Shown: positions 32,066-44,691, counted from the first letter of the stretch. The stretch: DNA of 64,000 bases from Isoetes taiwanensis (GCA_021234155.1 JAJEKV010000097.1:2647477-2711476); one strand, 5' to 3'. Numbers and translations: made by a program. Notes: a model not told the origin generated them from the sequence alone.

Positions 32066-33100
32066 ATGACAACCCAGTTCGGGGCAAATCTATTGAACTC
32101 TATTGAAGTTTTTAAAGGAGATGGAGGATTTCAAATCTGGAAGGAGAGTATTAGAGGTGTCTTTGGAGTTTGAAAAATTGTGGTATTTGTTTGATGGTAG
32201 TCGGTAAGGGGGTGCAACTAGCTCGGGTGATTCTACGTCCTGCTTGCTGAAGTAGTAGTAATGCTCAATACAGTGCGGGGGAACTCCCGGTGAAGGTGTG
32301 TCTACTACAAAGGGCAACTTCTCTAAGTTAACGGGCGAAAGATGAAGCTAAGATTATGGAGGCCAGGAGCCATAATCATGTGTAAGGTAGGCCTTAAAGC
32401 TGAAGAAGCCGAGGCATGAAGCCCTAAGGAAATGTGGGATTATTTGATAAAGCACTATGAACAAAAAGCTCTTCACAAATAGATGTGCTAGAAAAGCAGT
32501 TAAGGAAGATGAAATTGTTTGAGAAAGATAACAGTGACTTTTTTGGAGAGATTTGATTCCATTATTACGAGATCTTGGGGAGCTGGAAATATCTTGAATG
32601 AAGCGGTATCAAATCTTAGCTTTGGCAAGCGATTATCTCATAATAGTCCTTGGCAACTTTTTACCGAGAAATGTAGCCACTTCCAAGGAGCATGCTATCA
32701 AAATGATCACGCCGAAATTTGAAGCGGTCTACTATTACACGAGGAAGGCGATCAATCCTCGAGAGGTCTTGTATACGAGTAAGACTAAAGAGGTGGTTTT
32801 TCAAGAGGAAAAGTAGGACCTTGTTATGCATGTAATCAATTTGGTCACCTAAAGAGTGAATGTCCAAACAATAGTGAGAAAGGAATTTAGATGTTTCAAT
32901 TGTGAAGGCAAAGGCCATTTGCTTCGATTGCCCAAGCCTAAAAGGGAAAGAGGTCAAAAGGGAGATTCTCACGGAACTTATAGAATTGGCCAGAGGGGGA
33001 AAATTCAAAGGAGGCTCAAGTATTAATGTGGTAGAAAAGCAAGATAGTAGTGAAGGTGAACTTGAGGATGACACCACAGGTAAGGAAGAATCTAACTTGT
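32066..33100 (+). pseudogene. Copia gag with CCHC zinc knuckles
   Basis: An ATG at 32066 starts MTTQFGANLLNSIEVFKGDG. Downstream frames carry UBN2-type gag text (EMWDYLIKHYEQKALH, FLERFDSIIT, LNEAV-NLSF). CYACNQFGHLKSEC (32822-32863) is an intact CX2CX4HX4C knuckle. A second one, CFNCEGKGHLLRL, has lost its last Cys. An Asp/Glu-rich linker follows (33040-33100). There are at least five frame changes. Confidence 0.75.
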
Positions 33101-33129
33101 AATGTTTGAGTTTCAAGGAAAAGCAATAA

Positions 33130-34200
33130 CCAATTTGTTGTTATAGATTCAGGAGAAAAAAAGTGTGATGTGTGACTTTGCATATGCTTAAGGATTGGGA
33201 AAGAAGGAAGGACATGTGTGCAACTTGGTGATGGGGTTTGAAGAAAATAGAAGATCTTAGGAATTTTAGAGTTGTTTGACTTAAATGGCAAAATTGTAAA
33301 ATTGAGAGATGTTTTTGTGTGCCCGATCTTGTTAGAAATCTCATATCCAGTATGCAAACTTGTGGATTTGGGATATAAAATCTTGTTTGAACAGATCAAT
33401 GTAAAAGTGTTCATAATGGTGAATTAAAGTTTATTGGCAAAGAGTTGGTAATCTCTTTGGATTGGATATGGAGCATCTTCATGAAATTAATCTTGTGAAA
33501 TATTGAGGATGTGAAAATATGGCATAGCAGTTATGTCATGTAAATCTTTGCAATAATTAAAGACTTGGGAAAAGGATTAATATACGCCCAAGGTACAAAA
33601 TGAAAAGTTCTTATGTGGGGCTGCCAACTTGGAAAGCAATCAAGATTGCCATTAAAAGGTCACACAAAAGAGTAAAGGGCATTTTGGATTTGGCACACTG
33701 CAGTTATGTAGTCCTATAAATGTTACTAGTTTGAGTGGGCATAAATATTTCATGAGCTTTATTGATGATTTCATTGGAAAAAACAAGTGTTATATTTTGA
33801 AAACAAAGACCAAGCTAGTGATGCTTTGAAGTTATTTCTTCTTTGAAACCGAGGCTAAGCTGGAAGGAAGATAAAGTGCATAAGGTCAGACGAGGAGGAG
33901 GTGAATATATCTCGATGAATTTAAAGCTTTTGTGCAAGCGAGGGAATCAGAGGCAATTGACATGGATACTCACCACAACAAAATGGAGTTGCGAGAAAGA
34001 AAAAAATAGAACATTGCTTGATCTTTGTGAGGTCCATGTTGAAGTATTACGGTTTACCAAATTATTTATGGGATGAAGGCTGTGAAGGCTAGCTGTCTAC
34101 ATTCAAAACTTGTTACCATCATCAAGTATTAAAGGTGCAATTCGAAATGCTTTGGTGCAGTAGAAGTCACCTTCTTATGATAGATTAAAAGCATATGGGT
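33130..34200 (+). pseudogene. Copia protease and integrase remnants
   Basis: VVIDSGEKKC near 33140 is a decayed retropepsin site. INVTSLSGHKYFMSFIDDF (33715-33775) is the first catalytic Asp region of copia integrase. HNKMELREKKKIE and RSMLKYYGLPNYLWDEG (33970-34080) are the conserved region around the catalytic Glu, here decayed. The text is spread over all three frames. Confidence 0.7.
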
Positions 34201-34949
34201 GTTTATGCTTTGTACATGTTCTGAAAGAACTAAGGAAAAGTTGGATGATAGAGCATACATATCTTATCTAGTAGGGTATGATTCTAACTTCGAGAAAGCA
34301 TTCAGATTATATGATCTGCTAGAAGAAAAATTATAGTGAGTAGAGATGTGGTCTTCAATGAAAAGCGAATTTTTATAGGAAAATTCCCAAGATAAATGCG
34401 AAGATCCATGTGAAAGTGAAAGGAAAGATAGTATGGAAGAAACAAATCAGTCAATAAGTGAAGAGAAAAAAACTCAAAGTTGGAGCGGGTAGATTTGAGT
34501 GACTTTCGATAATGAGTCAGAAATGATTCAAGAAGTAATGTTGTTGAGGCGGAAGTGGAATCAAAGTCTTTGAGCAATCGATTGAACACCAAAGAAGTTG
34601 ATAAAATTGATAGACCAAAAAAGAAAACTGAAAAGCGAACGAAGCTCAAATGTTGGCGGAAGAAGCCAAACATAATTTAGAGTCTCATGGTAGAACCGAA
34701 CTTGGAAAAAGTAAAAGACTTAGATCTCGGGTAGGGAGAAATTAATCTTGTATTTTGACATTACGATACTTGAAGCGGACAAAGATTCCACAAAAATTAT
34801 ATGGAGGCAGTTCAAGATATGAATGGAAAAAGCTGAAATGTGCTATGGAAGAAGAAATGAGAGCATTCAAAGAACAAACACTTATCACGATTAGTGGATA
34901 TTCCTTGATAAGAATATAGTTGGAAGTAAGTGGATCTATAGAATAAAAC

Positions 34950-36378
34950 CGGGGAGTAGACAAAAATACAAAAGAAATTCAAAGCCGGACTTGTTGCACA
35001 GGGCTTTACACAGAAAAAAGGGGAAGATTTTGATGAAACATTCTCACCATTGGTAAAGATAAATAGTTTGAGAATGTTATTAGCTATTGCTAATGCTTGT
35101 GACCTTGAAATCCATCATATGGATGTAAGTCTGACATTCTTGAATGCTAAATTAGAGGAGGAGATTTATTTAAGACCTGCACCTGGATTTGAAGAGGAAA
35201 AGGGGAAAAATTTGGAAGTTGAATAGAAGCAGTCCATGGTCTTAAACAATCTCCTAGGGAATGGTATAAATGTATGGATGGATATCTTGTAGAACAAGGT
35301 TTTGAGAAGCTCAATTATGATGGTAATATCTATAGGTTCAAAATGGGAGATGCCCGGTGCATTATTGCTTTATATGTTGATGACAATATTATGATATCAA
35401 AGGGAACTCAAGTACTAAATCATTGCAAAGATATCTTAAAGAAAAGCGATTCCAAATGAGTGATCTTGGAGAATTAAAGAGGTTTTGGGCATAGATGTTT
35501 ACGAGGGACGTAAATCACAAGATATTAGCTTTGAGTCAACAGGGCATATTCAAAACATGTTGAAGAAATTTCATATGGAAGATTGCAATATGGCATATAC
35601 TCCTATGGTTCTGGTCATAGAATCTCTGCTTGAGATATGAGTCCAAAGATGTAAACCGAAAGCAAACAAATGGAGAAAATACCTTCAGTAAGTTTGATTG
35701 GTTGTTTGTCCTATGTAGCCAATTGTACTAGGCCCGACATTGCATTTTGAGTTAATATTCTCGATGGGTACAATGACAAGGCTGGTAAAGGACACTGAAC
35801 GCAACCAAAAGGATTCTCAAATACTTGAAAGGTACAATGCATTTTGGTATAGTATTTAATGAAACCAACTTGCAATTGCGGGGGCTTATTGTGATCTTGA
35901 TTGGGGAGGAGATCTAGACAAACGAAAATCAACTTCAGGATATGTTATTTTGTTAGGTGGAGCCCCAGTTGCTTGGAAGTGCAAGAAGCAAAGCAGCATT
36001 GCTTTATCTAGTCAGGGAAGCCGAAAGTACAACTCGCCAGCCCAATTGACTAAGGAACTTATTTGGGAAAGAAGGCTTGCGGCGTAATTTGGATTTGCTC
36101 AAAGAGGACCAACAATCATTTATTGTGATAATACTAGTTGTATTGCCATGTCAAAAAATCCAATTTTGCACGAGAGATCAAAACACATTGAGATGGAGGT
36201 TCATTTCATCAGAGATATGGTCAAAAGAAATCAAGTGCATTTGACCTATGTTAGTACAGTTGATCAAAGAGCAGATATTCTTACAAAGGCACTACCATTA
36301 TCCAGATTCCAGGAAATAAGGAAATTATTACAATGTGATGACCGAGAATATCACATGAAGGGGGAATGTTGGAAATGA
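34950..36378 (+). pseudogene. Copia reverse transcriptase and RNase H
   Basis: RT reads VAQGFTQKKGEDFDETFSPL, LRMLLAIANACDLEIHHMDV (catalytic Asp) and IIALYVDDNIMISKG (YVDD catalytic pair, 35274-35459 frame). RNase H reads SGYVILLGGAPVAWKCKKQ, IYCDNTSCIAMSKNPILHER and the conserved tail VDQRADILTKAL (36148-36378). Stops and indels interrupt RT and the RT/RNase H junction, but the last 77 codons are open to just before the 3' LTR. Confidence 0.85.
36357..36366 (+). promoter_or_regulatory. Copia polypurine tract
   Basis: GAAGGGGGAA directly abuts the TGTTGG start of the 3' LTR, as needed for plus-strand priming. Confidence 0.8.
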
Positions 36379-36744
36379 CAAAATTATGTGTCATGTGATA
36401 TTCTAATCTATGAGAAGCAGTGGCAGTAGATTAGAGTGGCAACATTGATCTATGAGAAGCAGTGGCAGTAGATCAACCTAAGGAAGTAGGAAAAATATGT
36501 GGAAAAATTAAAGTGGCGGTGGTACTACCCGTGACGTTTCTAGGCTCACCAAAAACGCTTTGACGCCACTTAGGGTTTTGGGTTGGTGGTCAAACGGGTC
36601 AAAGTCAACCAATTTGATTTAAGGACGGCGGGGCCTCGAATATTTAGGCAAGTTGGAAAACTTTCTATATGAAGGGCATGCACGATTTGACAAGTGTATA
36701 TATCGGGTTGGTAAGCAAATATACATAGATGAATGATCCATCAT
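36367..36744 (+). repeat. 3' LTR of the copia element, truncated
   Basis: It starts TGTTGGAAATGAC like the 5' LTR and follows it to about 36737, then shares only a short GATCCATCATA with the related LTR at 63.9 kb before diverging. About 135 bases of the LTR 3' end, including the CA terminus, are missing. It contains two copies of CTATGAGAAGCAGTGGCAGT (from about 36408 and 36450). Confidence 0.8.
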
Positions 36745-38891
36745 AGCAACTTCTGGTTGAACCACATGTAAAAACACTTGGTTATCACTGTGTGGATAAG
36801 ATTATTCTATCACATTCTATCACTTTTTACTCTTCTTTATAGTTTTTAAATTTATCAACTACAGCAGTATAAGCCAAACTTGTCTATAGCAGTATAAGCT
36901 AAACTGGATGATCTATAAGGCCTGAAAATGTACAAGACTTTCAAAGATATGATCCCTAAAAGGATCACTATGTCATAAAGAGACCTGGATGAAGATCAAT
37001 AGTTTTGAAGGTCAGTCAACCTCAAAAGTTGATTCATTTTGTGTTATTTGAATAAATGAGAAGCATAGCAAAACTAAGGGTCTATCCCTAGCCATGCATT
37101 TTTAGTACATGCATATTTATTTGTAGACTTTGGAGCAACTTGAGTAACTTTTTCTGTCATTGGTCTCTTATCAATCAACCATGCATTACGAGAGGCTCAA
37201 TTCAAAATCACCTGGCATTAATGAAAAAGGAAGAGCTTCTTGTTTTTACTCAGGCATCATAACCATTTCTAGCTATGTTTTCTAAAAATTTATGCAAATC
37301 ACTCTTTGTGAAAAACATGATAGTTGAAAATCTTTTAAGAATTAAGTTTTATTCTTTATAAGATATCACTTCTCATATTTTCTACAAACTATTGCTATGT
37401 AGAGATGACAACTATAAATTTTCTTAGCAAACATATGATGTGATATTTGCCACAATAGTTGGCAAATGATTTATTACTGTTTATCTTGTGGCTACTTCAA
37501 CTGGGTCAGCCCGGAGTAGCCCATTGAATAATGAAATGGTAGACTGGTTGCATTACCCTAATAGCATCATAGTTGGAGAGTAGTTTTGCCCCTTCTTCAC
37601 AACTATGCAACCATGGAGGTTGCAATTTCTAAAAAATTCTACAGTTCCAGTTTAATTGATACTTGAGACAAAGCGTAGTTATTAAAATTTGTTCTATAGA
37701 AAGCATCTTTAGTTGGACTTAAAAAAACTATGTTTTATCTAGTTTTGAGCAATCGCGATTCTACCTTATATGATCTGGACCTTTCATGGCAAGAAATCTT
37801 ATTCTCAATACGATTCCGAATGATCTAGTTGAGGAATCATAGCTTCAAATCTAAACATAAATTTCAACTCTTCAGGGCAAAAGCTCCATGATGTCTTCTT
37901 CTCACATGCGCTTAAAAGTTTTTACTGGTAACACAGAATTTGCTTTGCCGATTGTTGTCTTGGAATGTTCGCTACATAGCAACATTAAATTATATCACTC
38001 CAAGAGAAAACGAACCAACTATATTATTGTGGTGATCTTGCTTTCACATTTTTAGAGAATTAATTAATGATGGGAGATGGCACTAATTGATATATTAATT
38101 TAATTGCTTTGGGAAGTATGCACATGCAAGTTTGTGTGCTTTCAACCCTTCTTGCTTCTTATACCTTGTTATAAAATGGATGTCATAAATATCAGACGAG
38201 AAAGGGCTATTTTGAGTGGACATACGTGTTAACCCCAATTGCGCAGTTAGACACTTAGAACATAAGGGGACTGAGTGGTTTTTACTCAATGCGGTCTAGC
38301 CATAGCGCAAATTTCTTCCTCTCTTCACCTATTGGGGGGTTATAGGATTAGCCAAGGAAGTATCAATGACTTTTAAGGTAGATCGACCCACGTACAGGGT
38401 TGCAAGCACGACCTATTGAGAGTTTAGAATCTCTGGAGCTCAGTTGCATGCGCAGTTGAAAATGGGCTTAACTTGAACAATGTCCAAGCTGATCCTATTT
38501 TTGTCCGAGTTAGCTTTGTCCAAGACAGCTTGCCTACAATGAAAGATCTATATACAATACAAATCAAGTAATCATAATTCATTTTTACCATGTTACTTGC
38601 AATAAGTTTAAACATGTAACTTTCAATATAAGTAGACCTTGATGGTTCAATTACAATGAGGAATTTATGTAGCTTTGATCAAGTTCTGAAGGGATTATGG
38701 AAGCAGATCTGAAGCCAGTCTAGATCTGAAGATATAGCACATTACGAAAGAATTGCAGAATATAGGTACTTTCTTGACTTCCTTTTGCATGTTGAAGCTA
38801 TTGAGTTCTGGTGTATTCATGGAATATTGTCTCTAAAAAGGCCATTGACTATTAATGTTATGCCAAGAATGACATGGCATTAAAATGGTAC
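36745..38891. other. No gene recognised
   Basis: AT-rich with only short unconvincing frames. Short repeats such as TATAGCAGTATAAGC (two copies near 36865-36900) are the only structure seen. Confidence 0.4.
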
Positions 38892-39519
38892 TGATATGAT
38901 GCTCGGGGGAGTGGCGTTGCATGGAACAATATTTATTGATATGATCAAGTAAGAACGCTATCCAGTATGTCTAAGCCTTGATATTATCAAAGAGAGAGCT
39001 AAGGATAAACTTTGACCTTTATTTAAAAGCAAAAAAGGCAAAAAAAAAGGTCGTATTATCTATAATTAGAAGGACAATTTTGAGACGTGATATCTCTGCG
39101 TTCACAACTCAGAAATTAGCGATCCTTACCTTGTTAGAAAGCCCTTCAAGTTGTTTCCAGATTAGGCTTGGTTGTCTTCCATAGATTCCTTACGGTTTGA
39201 AAGTTATGCCCAAAAATGTGCATAGGAGTCTAAACTGACTGCACAACCAGATCTGCTTCTTTCTATGTTTGATGAAGAGCCTAGCCTCGCTCTGCAGTAT
39301 CTTCTCTTGCTTCTTGCTTGATCATATCATTAGAAGGAGTTCCTGTAACACCAGTGGTTGGTGGCTAGAAAGAGTTTGTTCTTATACAGTCTTGCGGAGT
39401 AGCTTGACTTGGTGACACCTCTTCTAGTTGGTCCGGTTGGGTGGTAAATTGAGTACCCTGTGGTGTTTTACTTTCTAATAAGTTGATGAATTTGCAGGAA
39501 GAATTGAGCATTCATAACA
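38892..39519 (+). repeat. 5' LTR of the short LTR element
   Basis: The first 106 bases (TGATATGATGCTCGGGGGAG onward) recur at 40604-40711 with about six differences. The 3' end TTCATAACA is partly inverted relative to the start and is followed, one base on, by the PBS. Confidence 0.75.
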
Positions 39520-39521
39520 AT

Positions 39522-39533
39522 TGGTATCAGAGC
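39522..39533 (+). promoter_or_regulatory. Primer-binding site of the short LTR element
   Basis: Exact TGGTATCAGAGC, complementary to initiator methionine tRNA. Confidence 0.8.
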
Positions 39534-40164
39534 TCAGTTCCGGTCTTTACCAACCGAGCTGTAGGTGATGGAAGCGTTGGAAATTTGAGTGGCTTAGCAC
39601 CACACAAGCTATCTTAAGACAACGCAAGAAGTGAGAAACCTCAAGCCGAAGAGTAAAGGTGTAAAGAAAGCAACCAAAGAGGTCCAAGAGGATAAAATTG
39701 CAAATAGGTCACATCTTGTCTGGTATGAAATTGATGTTTGAGGATTGTGATTAGAATCTTTAGATATTTCTTATTGCATCCTTATGAGGCTAGTGATTGT
39801 CCTAAATGATTGGCGCTATTTATGAGATCACGATCCAAACTAGGTGAATGGAAAGAGGAGTTGCTCTTGTCCAAGTGATTGGAATGAGTTGGCCGCCATG
39901 TCCAAGAGGTTGGAATCGTTGGTGCTCATGTCCGTGAATAGAATGTTTGTTATTCGTGATGTTCCGTGGTCTTAAGTTTAGTCTTTGGAGATTGCAAACT
40001 GGTATAGAAACTGATCAGAATTTGGTGCTTCTGGTGGAGGTTAGTAAACATTTTGTTTTAAACTAATCTATACTTTGAGACAAATTAAGTTCATGTTCAG
40101 CTTGTGGTTTTGGAGACCTTCTAGGAAATAAGTTTATTTTCGATAATGGAAGGGGAAAATATCA

Positions 40165-40606
40165 TTCTTGTTCAAGTTGAATGGTGATATTTAACTTGAA
40201 GGACTGGAAAGGGTTTACTTTCTTGTTCAAATTAAATGGTGATATTTAACTTGAAGGATTTGGAAAGGGGTGGGAATGCCATGATTTGTTCAAGTGAGGG
40301 ATGCCTACTTGATGGATCAAGATGGAGATTTTTCTCGCCCAAGGGCGGACTACGCCTTGGAGGATCATAAAAAGAACATTCATAGGGGGACAAGATTGGT
40401 CCCAAGAAGAGAAAGACTAACACGCTTTTCAGAAATTGATTGAAGATCAATTTTGAAAGGGAGGTTTGATGGTTTCTGTTCAGGTTTAATGGCGATCGAG
40501 GACGATCAGTCTTGAGAAGGGAAGGAATTGATAGTCTTTGAGAAGGAATGTAAATCTTTAAGAAAGATGATCGAGGACAATCAGTCTTGAGAAGGGAAGG
40601 AATTGA
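40165..40606 (+). repeat. Tandem duplications in the internal domain, including the PPT
   Basis: TTGTTCAAGTTGAATGGTGA and its variant recur about 55 bases apart (from about 40169 and 40224). A block from GATCGAGGAC to AGGGAAGGAATTGATA occurs at 40493-40531 and again at 40568-40606, so the polypurine tract exists twice; the second copy abuts the 3' LTR. Confidence 0.75.
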
Positions 40607-40711
40607 TATGGTGCTCGAGGGAGTGGCCTTGCATGGAACAATATTTATTGATATGATCAAGTAAGAAAGCCATCCAGTATGTCTAAGTCTTGATATTATC
40701 AAAGAGAGGGC
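40604..40711 (+). repeat. Start of 3' LTR of the short LTR element, truncated
   Basis: TGATATGGTGCTCGAGGGAG and the following bases match the 5' LTR start, then similarity ends abruptly after AAAGAGAG. Confidence 0.8.
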
Positions 40712-41509
40712 TTTTGTTGTGCATTGTAATTTTTTGAATTTCTTGCTTTATGAAGCTGGGAGTAGCCAAATGCCCAAATGCTATCATTTTCCTTGAAGCG
40801 CCCAGTAAAAAGGTCCCCTATTTTGTAGCATGCTGCAAGCCAGGAGCTCCATGCATACCTGGTTTATTATTGTGAATGATAATGCGTTTAATAGAAAATG
40901 AGTTGTAAGTACCACTAACAACACAGTTATATGGTCTAGCATGCCTAGAATAACAGCCAACTTTGGAAGCAATCATGGTATTGAATACCATTGCACCACC
41001 TGAATTGCAGGAATTCACCATTTGAATTCACCTGGATTGACAAACCAGTGACATCTGTAACTTTTGTATTTATGGAATTCCTGCTCTTTTCTTGTTGTTT
41101 TGAAACAATTGTACCCTCTTGCACGTGCCCCCCATAATAGAGTACCATATATGTCCAATTTTGAAAAACTGAGATCCTAATATTCTAGACATAATTGCCT
41201 TCCAATCTATTTGCTACCTTTTATGAACCTTCTTTGCAGATATCATATCTATCGGCCTAGTAAAAAACACCAGTAAATATATTGTCTACTCATTCCCGGT
41301 CCCAAGACAAGCAATAAATATGAGCACTCAATTATTTGCTGCAGCTAGAGTGAAAGGCATTTAAGAAAGTCTTTGCAAACCCTTGCGGCTTCACAAAAAT
41401 TCATTATCAAAATATTGACATGGTATATATTGGCTTCACAAAACTTTGTCATCAAAGTATAGACGTGGTATATGTTCTAGGCACGACTATAACTTTATGA
41501 CTTAAAGTA
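40712..41509. other. No gene recognised
   Basis: Minus-strand frames 40784-41148 overlap in different frames without motifs. A local direct repeat (TTCACAAAA then TTCATTATCAA- or TTTGTCATCAAA-type sequence, GGTATATATTGG/GGTATATGTTC) lies near 41390-41480. Confidence 0.35.
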
Positions 41510-41914
41510 CATGTTCTTTAAAGTGGGAACTTAATTAGAAACATGCATTTTGTTTAAGTTAACAGCAAACTTAACTAGATTGGTGTGACATGTTTTGGTT
41601 AAGTTAAAATTCTAACTTAACCTAACTAGATTAGTGCAAATATGTTTTGGTTAAGTTAAAAATTGTAATTTAACTAAAGCATGTCTGAAGGTCTTTTGGT
41701 TGATCACTAACTTAACAAGACCACGTCTGAACAACAAGTAGTTAGGTTAAAATTGTCTAACTTAACTATGTATGGTGTGAAGGTAATTTAATTTTCCTAG
41801 TTGAGTTAGGTATTTAACCGCAACTTGACTATTTTTAGTGCGAATGGAATTGTTATAGTTAAGTTTAACTTTTTTTACTTAACCTGACTTAATGGCGGGT
41901 GCGAATGGACCCTT
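41510..41914. repeat. TTAAGTTA-rich array with nested palindromes
   Basis: The motif TTAAGTTA/TAACTTAA recurs about ten times. A 26-bp near-perfect palindrome (GGTTAAGTTAAAATTC then TAACTTAACC, 41597-41622) is followed 52 bp later by a second GGTTAAGTT unit. The right end GTGCGAATGGACCCTTAA looks like a transposon terminus. I read the block as a rearranged MITE-type repeat. Confidence 0.5.
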
Positions 41915-44690
41915 AATGCTATAGGCACTTCAATCAACAGATTTTTCACTCTTATTGATTATGCTATTTAATGCTTAGCAGGTCTTTTGTATCTATTATA
42001 TTCAAGATAAATGACTACGATTTGGCTGTAAATGACATATAACGAAGTCGTTCTTATGTTTACTGTGCAAGACAACGTTTAAATCAGTAAATGCATTTTG
42101 GTCAAACATTTTTAGAACTGGTAGAGATATTTACTCTAGCCAGTCTCTTTGCGGAGAGTAAGAGAATACTCCGAGCAGTTTTTTGGTTGGCCCTAGGGGC
42201 ACAAGCCCTCGTCCATGTGGGTTTATGGCATATTCCAGGTATATGCTATATGCCAATGACTACTTCAAAACTTACTATCAGGTGTAAACTGGCGGTGGCC
42301 GCTGTTGTTGGGCAGCCACTTTGGAAACCGGCTAACCGGTTGTTACATCCATTCTATTGTACAATTCTATTGTATGCTTTTGCTTCAATTCTATTGAAAA
42401 TAATGGACTAGGGAAGGAATAAACCAGAGGATTGGGCAGCGGATTTGGTCCAGAATATGAGGCCTTTGCTGGAGCATCGACCAACAGAGAACATGGAAGT
42501 CTAGCAAGGAAGGATTGGGTGCCATGTCCAAAGCAGCTGGGTTCCGACAGCCAGATAAAGAGAGCACCCATCTGCTGAAGCTGTTGGCATAGCTTCCGAC
42601 CAACCCAACCCCAAACCATACAACCAATTTTTATATTCATTATTTTTCAATTTGGGCTCTTCAGCTTTTGCAGTAGCTAAGCCCAATTCCTTCTCCGATT
42701 TTTACATTACTAAGCTTCTCTAAAACTTTGGGTCCCTAAAACTGGAGGCGAGTCTTGCAAACAGAAAAGCTTCAAAAATGGGTTGAATTCATGCGTTATG
42801 GCCACCAGAATCTAAAAAAGGATGCACCTATTTGTCTTGATATGTAGACAAGTAAAAAGAATGGTTGTTTTTTACCATTTTATGCGAAAAGCTCAGCAAA
42901 AAGGGTGTGGAGTGCTGCTGGGACAACACCATCGCTAGACTACCTGTAAGATGAAAGGCGCTTATCTGTCAAGATTTTGGATTCCAACAGCAGAGATATG
43001 CATAAAATCTTCTTTATTTAATATGTCTTTAAACTCATCGGCTCTGTATAGGTTGTGGCATATCGAAGATTGTAATGCTTAAACCTTCTCCATAAGCCAA
43101 GTATTTCCTTGATCTAGGGTTTGAATATGGAGAGATGAAAATGCTTCTTTACAAGTTGTGCCAAGCTGTGCAATCTCTCATGATTCATAATCCCCTTGAT
43201 TGAATTGGAGTTTTAGGTGACCATCTAGTCAGATTGCTTGCCAATTATTCAAGCTTAGATGCAGCAAACTAGGCATATAAGAAAAGTACAAGACCTATAG
43301 TATATACATGCACTGTCGTCATTCTAGCCAATGAATTGTACAATAGAATGCAAAAGCATGTGCCTAAAGCTTTTCAGCCTGATCTGCTTAATATTTTACA
43401 GGTGAAGATGCTCCAAAAGACCCAGCCAAACAAATAAGATATTCGATGTGTTTGCAGCTCCACAGGCTTCGATTTATGTTGGATACTTTCTGCTTGGCTA
43501 ACAACAAAGCTTTATTCCATATCATTGTATTGATTCCGGAATTGCGTGTGTTCTTTATTCTCTGAGTTGCCAAACTCTTTGGGCCGCATTTTGGAAGATA
43601 AAGGTAGTTAGATGCAGCTCTGAGGAGAATTTTGTTTCCAAATGTTGAGGGGTTATGGATTTCCACATGCTTAGTTAAGCTAAAAGGTCAATAATCATTT
43701 ATCAATACTTCTGTTCCTATCAATGCTTCACATTTGCATTTGCTTGGTGTTATTTATGCTTCACGGTAACATAACTATGCAAGGTGTAAATACAAGAAAT
43801 TTTTATTCCTTTATCATTTTGTGTTCCATTCTCAAATCCATGCACTATTATGACATGTTTTTTTTGTTTCCTGACTTGCCAAACTCTCAATTGGCGGAAG
43901 AGTTAACAATGTTTGACATCAACATCTTTGCATCAAGGCGCTACATGTCACAATGATAGGAGCATTGCTTGACAAATTTCTCGGTTACACATTAGGAGGT
44001 GCATTAGTTACAATGAAGACATATCCTCGATCATTGCCAAAAAACTCTTTGAAGAGCGGGGTAAAATGCGTTGACAAAACAATTTGAGTTCCTAAGTTCT
44101 TTTGCCCCCCGGCCACTCCCCCCCTTCTTATTTCTCTAGTTGGATTCTTCAGACATTGTTTCGTATGTTATCAAGTATTCTATTATCTTGAAGTAGCAAT
44201 TTGAATTCATGGTCAAAACACGACTTTGAATTATGATTTAAGCCACTTCACCCTCCGGCCATGGGGGGCAAACCTCCATGTGCAGCACCTTGTTTTGTAG
44301 AGGCAATGACACCCTTTGCTGGGCTCTGTACTTTCGAAAAGCTGGGTTGTGTCAAAATTGAGTTGGATTGCTGGATTTCAACATCTCTTTAAGTGAGGAT
44401 GAAATATAGTCAATAGATCCTCTTGTATGTTCTCCATCTATGTTCCTGCTTTTCCATATTTGTCAGTAGTATGTACACATCATAAGAGCATCAAATCAAG
44501 AATAAATGAGAGAGATGTAGGTCCATAATGATTTCCAAATACAACTTGGATCCTAACATGAGGAGAATAGAATAGAACAAAATACCTGAATGGATTCAAT
44601 TCTTGTGAGGAGAGCAAAGGATGAATGAAGGCCGACAAAAGATGGAACTCTTCTAAAAAAGACAACTAGGAACAAACAACAAGAACAACG
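41915..44690. other. No gene recognised
   Basis: The longest frames (42091-42411 plus, 42332-42640 minus, 43388-43666 minus) have no family motifs and overlap frames on the other strand. A 19-bp inverted pair (ATTCTATTGTACAATTC at 42351 and its complement near 43333) may be a transposon trace. Confidence 0.35.
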
Positions 44691-44691
44691 T

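Larger units (their letters stand above)
31511..36744 (+). mobile_element. Ty1/copia LTR retrotransposon, degenerate
   Basis: Two LTRs (31511-32031 and 36367-36744), a primer-binding site and a polypurine tract bound an internal region with gag, protease, integrase, RT and RNase H traces in copia order. The 5' LTR starts TGTTGGAAAT and ends ATTCTAACA. The 3' LTR has lost its last part. The coding region has many one- and two-base indels, so nothing is functional. It lies immediately beyond the 5' end of the minus-strand pogo gene. A related LTR remnant occurs at 63760-63900. Confidence 0.9.
38892..40711 (+). mobile_element. Short non-coding LTR element (TRIM/LARD-like)
   Basis: A 628-bp 5' LTR (38892-39519, TGATATGA to TTCATAACA) is followed by an exact initiator-methionine PBS (39522-39533), 1.07 kb of non-coding internal DNA, a purine tract (AGAAGGGAAGGAAT) and the start of a second LTR (40604-40711, about 106 bases shared with the first, then truncated). 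No gag or pol motif is present in the internal part. Such elements move using enzymes from autonomous copia relatives. Confidence 0.75.

Noticed and set aside
42091-42411. 106-residue plus-strand frame as a membrane protein
   Set aside because: Overlapped by frames on the other strand, no motif, and it crosses an inverted repeat trace.
42351-43360. Inverted repeat pair as transposon termini
   Set aside because: Only about 19 bases match, centred on a self-complementary TTGTACAA, and nothing transposon-like lies between.
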